Source: Bacillota bacterium (lineage in GTDB: Bacteria > Bacillota > Sulfobacillia > Symbiobacteriales > Symbiobacteriaceae). Taken from it: a stretch of DNA of 39,365 nt. Positions 33,218-39,365 of the stretch are shown piece by piece; within the stretch, counting starts at the first letter, position 1, and each line of letters starts with the position of its first letter. The stretch is taken from assembly GCA_023623185.1 (NCBI GenBank), contig JAMNXV010000046.1, positions 1 through 39,365 on the forward strand. The letters run 5' to 3'. A model generated the notes under the pieces. That model was not told the DNA's origin. It ran no database searches and saw nothing but the letters and a program-made list of their open reading frames with translations. Position numbers and translations under genes: made by a program.

Positions 33218-34586
33218 CGGCCGGGCGCTGCGGTGGCTACTGGCCGCGCTGGTGGAGACGGCGGCGGCCCTCCCGTGGATGCTGCTCTTCTACGCCGCGG
33301 ATGGCGCGGCGGACTGGTTCGCGGCTGTGCCCGGGGCCTGGCTCCCGCTGGCGGTCTTCCTTGCGGCCGCCGTGTGGACATCGGGCAGCCGCGCCGAATC
33401 GCGCCCAGCACGGCTGTTGGCCATGCTCGCGGGCACCTTCCTCGGCTACCTGGCTGCGTACGCGGTGCAGCCCGGCGACCTGCAGACCGGACTGCTCAGG
33501 CCCAACCCGGCCGTGGCCTTCGTGCCCGCGGCCGCGTACCTCTGGTACGCCGGGGCCCGCCATGCCCTGGAGGGGCTGGAGTACGGCCGGCTGTTCAGCC
33601 GTGCCTGGGTTCCCTTCGGCGCGCAGCTGGCCGGCATCATCCTGCTCCTGCTGTTGGGCGAGGGCCGGTCGGGGCCGGTGCAGCTGGTGCTCGCCTGGGC
33701 CGTCGTGCTGCTCTTCGCGGCGGGCCTTTCGCTCCTCATCCTCACGCGTGAAAGGGCCCTGCTGGGCGCACAGGAGGCCGGCGAGCAGGCCGCAGAGGCC
33801 GCCTCCCCCGCCGTGACGGGCTTCGTGCTCGCCCTCGTGGCGGGAACGGTGGCCGCGTCGGCAGTGCTGACGGTCGACCGCGTGACGGCCGCCCTGCGTG
33901 CCGTCGGCCGGGCTGTGGCGCCGGTCTACCACTTCATCGCGGAGGCCGTTGCCACCGTGGCGATGTGGATCGCTCTGCTGCTGGAGCCGCTGTTCCGCCT
34001 CCTGCAGCGCATGGCCGCCCGCGTGGAACCGGTGGAATCCGGCGGCGGTGAGGAGGTCGAGCTGGGCGCCCCGGACCTGCTGCCGGACCCCGGCCCCGGT
34101 GTTGACCTGGAACCGTTCCTCAGGGCCGGACTGCTCCTGCTGGCATTGGGGCTTCTGGCGGTCTGGCTCTGGCGCGCCACGGCCGGCGGGCGGCGAACGG
34201 TGGAGGTGGAGGAGGAGCGGACCAGCCTCGGGTTCTGGGCCTCTCTCTGGCAGGACCTGCGTGGGCTCCTGCAGCGCCGGTCAGAAGGCGGGCCGGGCGG
34301 GGGTGCGGCCGGCGAGGAGCCGGTACCGGCCGGCAGCGCCCGGGCGCTGTACCGGCGGCTACAGCGCTGGGGAGCGGCGAGGGGGCGACCGCGCCGGCCG
34401 GCGGAGACCCCGAACGCGTACCGGACGGCTTTGGCGGCGGCGGAACCCGGGGCGGCCGAGGCCGTGTCCGCCGTGACGGCGGTGTACAACCAGGAGCGCT
34501 ACGGCGCCCGCCCGCCCGATGCGAAGGCGGTCGCGGCAGCGGCTGCGACTTGGCAGGAGAGTTGCGACGAGGACTTCACTATGTAA
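33195..34586 (+). CDS. DUF4129-containing multi-pass membrane protein
   Basis: This 463-residue protein has about six hydrophobic segments in the first 230 residues and one near 320. Its C-terminal cytosolic region (about 390-463) matches DUF4129 (ARALYRRLQRWGAARG, TPNAYRTALAAAEP, YNQERYGARPPD). In many bacteria the third gene of the moxR-DUF58 operon encodes a transglutaminase-like protease joined to DUF4129. Here no transglutaminase Cys-His-Asp core is seen, so it is a shortened version. ATG at 33195 has GAGGAGG 6 nt upstream, inside the DUF58 gene. Confidence 0.82.
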   Translation: MARFWRSSGRALRWLLAALVETAAALPWMLLFYAADGAADWFAAVPGAWLPLAVFLAAAVWTSGSRAESRPARLLAMLAGTFLGYLAAYAVQPGDLQTGLLRPNPAVAFVPAAAYLWYAGARHALEGLEYGRLFSRAWVPFGAQLAGIILLLLLGEGRSGPVQLVLAWAVVLLFAAGLSLLILTRERALLGAQEAGEQAAEAASPAVTGFVLALVAGTVAASAVLTVDRVTAALRAVGRAVAPVYHFIAEAVATVAMWIALLLEPLFRLLQRMAARVEPVESGGGEEVELGAPDLLPDPGPGVDLEPFLRAGLLLLALGLLAVWLWRATAGGRRTVEVEEERTSLGFWASLWQDLRGLLQRRSEGGPGGGAAGEEPVPAGSARALYRRLQRWGAARGRPRRPAETPNAYRTALAAAEPGAAEAVSAVTAVYNQERYGARPPDAKAVAAAAATWQESCDEDFTM

Positions 34587-34603
34587 TCGCCTTAACCTAT
34601 AAT
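34575..34603 (+). promoter_or_regulatory. Candidate sigma-A promoter of the LysR gene
   Basis: TTCACT (34575-34580) and a perfect TATAAT (34598-34603) are 17 nt apart. The expected start falls within the hairpin at 34608-34630. Confidence 0.6.
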
Positions 34604-34607
34604 GAGC

Positions 34608-34630
34608 GGGAAGGCAACATCTGCCTTCCC
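34608..34630 (+). terminator. Hairpin at the end of the moxR operon and the start of the LysR transcript
   Basis: A perfect 9-bp stem GGGAAGGCA/TGCCTTCCC (34608-34616 with 34622-34630) has a 5-nt loop, then ATTCCTCATTTG. It may end the moxR operon or cap the LysR mRNA 5' end. Confidence 0.6.
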
Positions 34631-34689
34631 ATTCCTCATTTGAATCGGATTCCGCGCAGGCTGCGAGAGCCGACCAGAGGAGGAGTTAC

Positions 34690-35595
34690 ATGCTGCTTCA
34701 GCACCTGACCACGTTCTGCCGCGTGGTGGAGGAAGGCTCGTTCACCCGCGCGGCGCATCTCCTGAACCTGACGCAGCCCTCGGTCACGAAGCAGGTGGGC
34801 GCGCTGGAAGACTATCTGCAGGTGCAGCTCTTTACCCGGCAGGGAAAACGGGTGCACCTGACTCCCGTGGGAGAGCTGGTCTACGATTACGCCCGCCAGG
34901 TCATCCACCTGGTGGGGCAGTGCGAGGCTGCGGTTCAGGAGTTCCGCTCACCGGGAAGCGGCAGTGTGACGGTGGGGTGCGTGCACACCATCGGCCTCTT
35001 CACCCTGCCGGATCTGCTGGCGGCCTACGTGCGGGAGAACCCGCGGGTGAAGATCAACGTGAAGACCGGCAACAACCGTGAAACGGTGACGATGCTGCTG
35101 CACGGCGAGGTGGACGTGGGCCTGGTCACCACCCCGCAGGTGCACGAGCGCATCGACGTGGTGCCCCTCTTCGAGGACCCCCTGGTGGTCGTGGCCGGCC
35201 CCTCCTTCGCGGCGGACCTGCCGCCGGTGCTCAGTAACGCCGACCTGGCGCAGCTGCCCTTCATCGGCTACGTGCGCGGCGCCCGCTTCCGCATGACCAC
35301 CGACCAGGTGCTGGAGGAGATGGGCATCCAGCCCAAGTTCGTCATGGAGTTCGACAATCACGAGGCGATCAAGACCATGGTGGCCCTGGGTTTCGGCATC
35401 GCGCTGGAGCCGGTGTCGGCCGTGCAGCGGGAGCTGATCTCCGGCCAGCTGGTGCGGCTCAACGTGCCGGGGCTGCCCCGCTCGAGCCGCACCACCTCGC
35501 TCATCCTGCGGCGCGGCGAGCGGCGCAGCGACGCCGTGAAGGCCTTCCTGGGCCTACTGGAACAGCGGTACAGTGTCACCATCCCGTCGCCGTAG
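34690..35595 (+). CDS. LysR family transcriptional regulator
   Basis: This is a 301-residue LysR-type activator or repressor. The winged HTH covers residues 1-60 (FCRVVEEGSFTRAAHLLNLTQPSVTKQVGALE), and the effector-binding periplasmic-protein-like domain covers about 90-295 (TVGCVHTIGLFTLPDLL). It resembles the CysL/CbbR-like group, but the co-inducer is not identifiable. AGGAGG lies 6 nt before the ATG. LysR proteins often control a divergent gene; here the upstream neighbour runs the same way, so the target is probably elsewhere. Its last 42 bp overlap the convergent gene at 35554-35976. Confidence 0.92.
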   Translation: MLLQHLTTFCRVVEEGSFTRAAHLLNLTQPSVTKQVGALEDYLQVQLFTRQGKRVHLTPVGELVYDYARQVIHLVGQCEAAVQEFRSPGSGSVTVGCVHTIGLFTLPDLLAAYVRENPRVKINVKTGNNRETVTMLLHGEVDVGLVTTPQVHERIDVVPLFEDPLVVVAGPSFAADLPPVLSNADLAQLPFIGYVRGARFRMTTDQVLEEMGIQPKFVMEFDNHEAIKTMVALGFGIALEPVSAVQRELISGQLVRLNVPGLPRSSRTTSLILRRGERRSDAVKAFLGLLEQRYSVTIPSP

Positions 35596-35976
35596 CGCAG
35601 CAGCCTCCCCCGTGCCGACCGGCTCCCCGCCGGTGGCCACGTTGTGCCTGAGGAAGTGGACCAGGTCGCGGAACTGCCAGGACCGGTGGTGGAACTCGTC
35701 GTCGAACTGGTAGAGCCGCGTCTCGCCCCCGGCGCCGGTGACCTCCAGCTCGAAGAGGGTGTGCGCATCCCGGCCGATGGGGCCGTTCAGCACCTCGGCG
35801 TCCCAGTCCACCTGTTCATAGCGTGCCTTCAGCTGCGCACGGTCGGCCTCTGAGAGCCGACCGTGCGCACTCGCGATGGCGCGGCTCTGGTAGTGCCAGT
35901 TTCCGTCTCCGTCCACCGATAGCTCGAAGAGCGACACGCCCGACACCGCCCCGCGGGCCCTGAGAGTGAAGTGCAC
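35554..35976 (-). CDS. Hypothetical protein, 140 residues
   Basis: I recognise no family. The pattern is alternating beta strands (MHFTLRARG, SLFELSVDGDGNWHY, HTLFELEVTGAGGETRLYQFDDE) followed by a helix with Trp (HHRSWQFRDLVHFLRHN). This resembles a small beta-sandwich lipoprotein-like domain but with no signal peptide. GTG at 35976 has AGGAGG 11 nt upstream. The final 14 codons overlap the 3' end of the LysR gene, tail to tail. Confidence 0.68.
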   Translation of the reverse strand: MHFTLRARGAVSGVSLFELSVDGDGNWHYQSRAIASAHGRLSEADRAQLKARYEQVDWDAEVLNGPIGRDAHTLFELEVTGAGGETRLYQFDDEFHHRSWQFRDLVHFLRHNVATGGEPVGTGEAAALRRRDGDTVPLFQ

Positions 35977-36087
35977 CGCTTCTCCGACCTCCTGTCGCGC
36001 TGTGGTTGCGCACAGTAGTCTTTACCGGCCGCGCCGCCGTTATGTAGCGCGCGGGCAGGGAAGACTACGGCATGAGGAGGTGTGCAT

Positions 36088-36276
36088 ATGCCGGGCAACA
36101 AGATCGGCAAGCTAAAAGCGGGGCAGGGGTTGCGGCGGATTCTCGCCCAACGGCGGGGCGGCTGGCGCGACGCAGACGCCAAGGCTAACTACGAGATCGG
36201 CTCCGAGCTGGAGCCCGGTGTCGGAAGCCCCGGAAGGCCGATGCGGAAGAGCCGCTGGGGAGATCCGCACCGATAA
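36088..36276 (+). CDS. Small basic hypothetical protein, 62 residues
   Basis: No family is recognised. The product is short and very basic (MPGNKIGKLKAGQGLRRIL, then RRGGWRD), with an acidic patch (NYEIGSELEPG) and a basic end. ATG at 36088 has AGGAGG 7 nt upstream; the GTG at 36082 is too close to that site. It is followed by a gap and the RRM gene. The segment YEIGSELE faintly recalls small acid-soluble spore proteins, but the family core is absent, so I do not assign it. Confidence 0.55.
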   Translation: MPGNKIGKLKAGQGLRRILAQRRGGWRDADAKANYEIGSELEPGVGSPGRPMRKSRWGDPHR

Positions 36277-36289
36277 CGAAAAACAGGGG

Positions 36290-36318
36290 TTGCATTTCGC
36301 GAGGAAAAGGCGTACCCT
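36290..36318 (+). promoter_or_regulatory. Candidate promoter of the RRM gene
   Basis: TTGCAT (36290-36295) and TACCCT (36313-36318) are 17 nt apart, giving a leader of about 105 nt before the RRM protein. The -10 is weak. Confidence 0.3.
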
Positions 36319-36430
36319 GTCATTGGTTAGCGGCTTGGTGAGCGGTGCGCTGGTTTGCCGAACTACGGGCGAATTCCTCGCGTCTCCCTCCCGAACGCGA
36401 ATCCAAATATCATGAATGATGGGAGAGAGA

Positions 36431-36703
36431 ATGCGAATGACCAAGACCCTGTACTTCGGCAACCTTCCGTGGGCCGTTACGCCGGAGGACCTTCAGAACG
36501 CCGTGTCGCAGCATGCTGAGGTGCTCGGCGCCCGCATCGCCACCGATCGGGAGACCGGCCGCAGCCGCGGCTTCGGCTTCGTTGAGGTTCCGGCCGACCA
36601 GGCTCAGGCCGTCATCGACGCCCTGAACGGTGCCGAGTGGGCCGGCCGTGCGCTCACCGTGAACGAGGCCCAGCCTCGTCCGGAGCGCGGCCCTCGCCGC
36701 TAA
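36431..36703 (+). CDS. RNA-binding protein with one RRM domain
   Basis: This 90-residue protein is essentially one RNA recognition motif: RNP2 is LYFGNLPW near residue 7 and RNP1 is RGFGFVEV near 45. A basic Pro/Arg tail (QPRPERGPRR) follows. It resembles the cyanobacterial/plant-type small Rbp proteins, which bind U-rich RNA and are often cold-induced. GGGAGAG lies before ATG 36431 (or 36437). A very strong terminator follows immediately, so it is a single-gene transcript. Confidence 0.9.
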   Translation: MRMTKTLYFGNLPWAVTPEDLQNAVSQHAEVLGARIATDRETGRSRGFGFVEVPADQAQAVIDALNGAEWAGRALTVNEAQPRPERGPRR

Positions 36704-36720
36704 ACAGCGGAGCAGACCCC

Positions 36721-36753
36721 AGCGCCCGGTGCACATGCACCGGGCGCTTTTTT
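36721..36753 (+). terminator. Strong Rho-independent terminator of the RRM gene
   Basis: A perfect 13-bp stem (36721-36733 with 36736-36748) has a 2-nt apparent loop and is followed by TTTTTT. It is the clearest terminator in the window. Confidence 0.93.
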
Positions 36754-36770
36754 CTGTATACAGGTACGTC

Positions 36771-36799
36771 TTGCTCCGGCGATCGGCACGCTGTAGAAT
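36771..36799 (+). promoter_or_regulatory. Candidate promoter of the DUF402 gene
   Basis: TTGCTC (36771-36776) and TAGAAT (36794-36799, 5 of 6) are 17 nt apart, leaving a leader of about 145 nt. I see no gene and no clear structure in that leader (36800-36952). Confidence 0.45.
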
Positions 36800-36952
36800 G
36801 GCGCTTGCCAGAATGGTGCCGCAAGCGCGGTGGTCGTGCGGCGCCCCCGGAGTCCCCGGTCGCGGGCTTCAGCAGCATGATGCGGGGCGTTACGGCGCAA
36901 ACCTGAGCCTGCCGGGGCCGATCCGGCGAGGACACAGAAGAGGAGACCGCAG

Positions 36953-37468
36953 ATGCGCACAGTATCGGTTCAGGAGTACAAGTACGGCGGCAGAAGGCAC
37001 TACAGCTACCCCGTCCGGCTCATCGAGGAGCGGCCTGACGTGGTCATCGTCCACGGCCCGTACGGACGCCCCCTGACCCATCCGGGGCGGGGGCTGGTGG
37101 ACTGGCCGGTGCCCAACGAGTCCATCGAGTTTCACTTCACCACCCGGCCCTACAGCGTGAGCGCCGGCTGGCACGCCGACGGCTCCTTCCTGCACTACTA
37201 CTGCAACATCACGACGCCGGCCGCGCTGTCGGACGATGTGCTGTCCAGCATCGACCTGGACCTGGACCTGATCGTGTGGGAAGACCTCTCCTATCGGGTG
37301 GAAGATGAAGATGAGTTCGAGGCGCACCGGCGGGAGTGGGGCTATCCCGAGGAGCTGGTGCAGCTGGCCCGGGAAGGGCTGGCCGAACTGATCCGGCTCG
37401 TGGAGGAGCGCCGGTTCCCGTTTGACGGGTCGGCGCCGCGGCTGCGTGAGCAGGTGGCTGGCCGGTAG
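36953..37468 (+). CDS. DUF402 family nucleoside di-/triphosphatase-like protein (FomD/Ntdp type)
   Basis: This 171-residue protein is of the DUF402 family, whose members (FomD, S. aureus Ntdp) hydrolyse nucleotide phosphoanhydride bonds with divalent metals. The family core is present: aromatic HYYCNI near residue 81, the metal-binding IDLDLDLIVWED with D101, D103 and D105, then a following acidic patch (VEDEDEF). GAGGAG lies about 7 nt before the ATG. Its natural substrate is not readable. It ends only 5 bp from the end of the convergent flavoprotein gene. Confidence 0.87.
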   Translation: MRTVSVQEYKYGGRRHYSYPVRLIEERPDVVIVHGPYGRPLTHPGRGLVDWPVPNESIEFHFTTRPYSVSAGWHADGSFLHYYCNITTPAALSDDVLSSIDLDLDLIVWEDLSYRVEDEDEFEAHRREWGYPEELVQLAREGLAELIRLVEERRFPFDGSAPRLREQVAGR

Positions 37469-37473
37469 GCCTG

Positions 37474-38400
37474 TCACAGGCTCAGGGCGATGCGCTTCGC
37501 CACCGCCATGGCCTGCCCGCCGGCCATGACCAGGCTCTGGTAGGCGGGCGGGGTGCAGACGTCGCCCACCGCAAAGACGCCGGGGACCGAGGTCTGCCCG
37601 TACCGGTCGGTGAGGATGTAGCCCTCGGGGTCCAGTTCCACCTGCCCCGCCACGAGCTGGCTGTTGGGCTGGTTGCCGATGTAGATGCACACGGCGTCGA
37701 CCTCCAGGCTCCACTGGCGGCCGCTCTGCTCCACATCCAGCGTGACGGCGTCGGGCCGGGTCCGGAAGCGGGCCACCGTCGCCCCTTCGTGGTGAACCAG
37801 CTTCTCGCTGGAGAGCACCGGGGCCGTGAGGTCCGGGCGTGCCCTGAGGGGGCTGCGGCTGAGCAGGTGCACCCGCCTCACCACCGGCAGCAGGAGGCCG
37901 GCGTTCTCCACCGCCCGGTCGCCGCCGCCGATCACGGCGACCCGCCTTCCCTGGAACCAGGGAAGGTCGTGGGACGGGCGGCGGACCCATCCGCCCCGGT
38001 AGAGGTCCTGCTCGCCGTCCACCCCGAGCCTCCGGGCGCTGAGCCCTGTGGCAATCACCAGGGCGCGGCCGGTCACCGGCCCTTCGGGGGTCACGCAGGT
38101 GCGGTCTGCGGCTGACACGGCGGAGACGGGCCGGCCGAGCCGGAGGGTGGCGCCGGCCTCCTCGGCCTGGCGCACCAGGCGCTGGGTGAGGGCCTCACCG
38201 CTCGGCAGGTCCAGACCGGGGTAGTCGAAGATCCGCCCGCCGATCTGGTTGAGCTGTCCGCCGGCACGGCCCTCCCGCTCCAGCACCAGCGGCTCCAGCC
38301 CCAGCCGGCGGGCCCAGATCGCCGTCGCGAGGCCCGCCATCCCGGCGCCGACGATGACCACCGCGTTTGCACTGGTGCCGCGATCCGGTCCACTAGTCAA
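37474..38400 (-). CDS. NAD(P)/FAD-dependent oxidoreductase, thioredoxin-reductase-like but lacking the CxxC
   Basis: This 308-residue two-dinucleotide-binding flavoprotein has an FAD motif [10 protein letters not shown] near residue 18 and an FAD-binding ATG motif at about 117. The NAD(P) motif is [10 protein letters not shown] near 158, with C-terminal [14 protein letters not shown]. Where thioredoxin reductase has CATCDG, this protein has RRPSHD (140-145), so it cannot reduce thioredoxin in the usual way. Ferredoxin/flavodoxin reductase-like or ligand-specific activity is an alternative. The likely start is TTG at 38400, overlapping the msrAB end by 8 bp. The ribosome site is weak, suggesting coupling to msrAB. 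Confidence 0.88.
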   Translation of the reverse strand: MTSGPDRGTSANAVVIVGAGMAGLATAIWARRLGLEPLVLEREGRAGGQLNQIGGRIFDYPGLDLPSGEALTQRLVRQAEEAGATLRLGRPVSAVSAADRTCVTPEGPVTGRALVIATGLSARRLGVDGEQDLYRGGWVRRPSHDLPWFQGRRVAVIGGGDRAVENAGLLLPVVRRVHLLSRSPLRARPDLTAPVLSSEKLVHHEGATVARFRTRPDAVTLDVEQSGRQWSLEVDAVCIYIGNQPNSQLVAGQVELDPEGYILTDRYGQTSVPGVFAVGDVCTPPAYQSLVMAGGQAMAVAKRIALSL

Positions 38401-39352
38401 AGAGCTTCCGGAACTGACCGTAACCTTCCTTCTCGAGATCCTCCTTCGGGATGAAGCGCAGCGCCGCGGAGTTGATGCAGTACCTGAGGCCCGTGGGCGC
38501 GGGGCCGTCCGGGAAGACGTGGCCCAGGTGGGAATCGGCCCCCCGGCTGCGCGCCTCGGTGCGGACCATGCCGTGGCTGAGGTCCAGCCGCTCGACGATG
38601 TTGCCCTCGACCAGGGGGCGGGTGAAGCTGGGCCAGCCGCAGCCGGCGTCGAACTTGTCCTTCGAGCTGAAGAGCGGCTCGCCCGAGACCACGTCCACGT
38701 AGATGCCCTCTTCGAAGTGGTTCCAGTACTCGCCGGTGAACGGCGGCTCGGTGGCGTCGTTCTGCGTCACCGCGTACTGGATGGGCGTCAGCCGGCGGCG
38801 CAGCTCCTCCTCGCGCCGGGGGTCGCGCCAGTGCCGGCGGATGAACTCGTCGCGGCCGGACGCCGCACGGTAGCGCTGGTAGTGGAGCGGATTCTTCCTG
38901 TGGTAGTTCTGGTGGTACTCCTCCGCCGGGTAGAAGGGGCCGGCGGGGAGGATCAGCGTGGCGATGGGCTTGTCGAACCGGCCGCTGGCCTCCAGCTCGG
39001 CCCTGGACTGCTCGGCCAGCCGGCGCTGCTCCTCGTTGTGGTAGAAGATGGCCGTCCGGTAGGATTCACCCCGGTCGTGAAACTGCCCGCCGGGGTCGGT
39101 GGGGTCGATCTGGCGCCAGAAGATCTCCAGCAGCCGCTCGTAGGGGAAGACCTGCGGGTCGAACGTGATCTGCACGGCCTCGAAGTGGCCGGTGTTGCCG
39201 GCGCAGACCTCCTCGTAGGTGGGGTTTTCCTTGTGGCCCCCGGTGTATCCCGAGACCACCTTGTGGATGCCGGGCTGCTCCTCGAAGGGGCTGACCATGC
39301 ACCAGAAGCAGCCGCCGGCGAAGGTGGCCAGTTCCAGCTTCTTATCGCTCAT
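38393..39352 (-). CDS. msrAB: Fused peptide methionine sulfoxide reductase MsrA/MsrB
   Basis: This 319-residue bifunctional enzyme repairs both epimers of methionine sulfoxide in oxidised proteins. The MsrA half has GCFWC with catalytic C15. It also has [20 protein letters not shown] and the EEYHQNYH motif near residue 145. The MsrB half begins near 190, with [10 protein letters not shown] and the catalytic RYCIN at C292. The zinc-binding CxxC pairs found in many MsrB proteins are absent (SGEPLFSS in their place), as in other fused forms. ATG at 39352 has GAGGG at the window edge. It is coupled to the flavoprotein gene downstream. Confidence 0.95.
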   Translation of the reverse strand: MSDKKLELATFAGGCFWCMVSPFEEQPGIHKVVSGYTGGHKENPTYEEVCAGNTGHFEAVQITFDPQVFPYERLLEIFWRQIDPTDPGGQFHDRGESYRTAIFYHNEEQRRLAEQSRAELEASGRFDKPIATLILPAGPFYPAEEYHQNYHRKNPLHYQRYRAASGRDEFIRRHWRDPRREEELRRRLTPIQYAVTQNDATEPPFTGEYWNHFEEGIYVDVVSGEPLFSSKDKFDAGCGWPSFTRPLVEGNIVERLDLSHGMVRTEARSRGADSHLGHVFPDGPAPTGLRYCINSAALRFIPKEDLEKEGYGQFRKLFD

Positions 39353-39365
39353 TCGTGATACCCTC

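Noticed and set aside
36088-36276. Small acid-soluble spore protein (alpha/beta type)
   Set aside because: Only YEIGSELE is reminiscent. The conserved GPR cleavage and DNA-binding blocks are absent.
37469-37473. Terminator between the DUF402 and flavoprotein genes
   Set aside because: The gap is only 5 bp and no hairpin with a T-run is visible.
1-39365. CRISPR array, insertion sequence, prophage or attachment site
   Set aside because: No direct-repeat series, transposase, integrase or phage gene is present. Composition is even across the window.

Overview
This is a very GC-rich, gene-dense bacterial window of 39,365 bases. It carries Bacillota spore genes (gerW, spmA, spmB, spoVS) and Bacillus-type housekeeping genes (scpA, scpB, rny, ymdB, darA). 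Starts are a mix of ATG, GTG and TTG with strong AGGAGG sites. That combination (high GC plus endospore genes plus NHEJ) points to Symbiobacterium thermophilum or a close relative. The name is inference from gene content and composition; no database was consulted.

Layout, left to right. 1-1117 (minus): a truncated purK, purE and tRNA-Val(CAC). 1263-4534: a DHH/CBS/nucleotidyltransferase fusion of the CCA/A-adding type and a site-2 protease. 4620-6778: scpA, scpB and a HAD hydrolase. 6929-7988: a DUF2953 gene and gerW, overlapping by 86 bp. 8099-11447: an NHEJ operon (ku, LigD ligase, a glycine-zipper protein, LigD polymerase). 11502-16492: a CoxG-like protein, a secreted GH18 protein, a chemotaxis receptor and a degenerate polysaccharide deacetylase. 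16648-20309: the c-di-AMP receptor DarA, spmA, spmB, a RidA protein, a hypothetical gene and rluB. 20523-22777: an orphan MalK-type ATPase and two unknown genes. 22796-23081: a promoter, a strongly structured candidate RNA and a terminator. 23122-26730: rny, an unknown gene, ymdB and spoVS. 26887-30255: membrane dipeptidase, leucyl aminopeptidase and a PHP phosphoesterase. 30314-37468: small genes, a moxR/DUF58/DUF4129 operon, a LysR regulator, an RRM RNA-binding protein and a DUF402 protein. 37474-39352 (minus): a cysteine-less thioredoxin-reductase-like flavoprotein translationally coupled to a fused MsrA/MsrB.

How it fits together. In many spore formers scpA-scpB-(DUF2953)-gerW-spmA-spmB-rluB form one neighbourhood. 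Here the same order is kept but split by about 9 kb holding the NHEJ operon, two cell-wall-type enzymes, a chemoreceptor and darA. NHEJ is the repair route usable by a spore with one chromosome copy, so the placement makes sense. The rny-ymdB-spoVS order of Bacillus is also kept, with an unknown gene between rny and ymdB.

The best candidate for something undescribed is the roughly 250-nt RNA upstream of rny. A near-consensus promoter, long-range pairing of the two ends (including tandem G-A pairs) and an intrinsic terminator all agree on its limits. It matches no RNA family I recognise.
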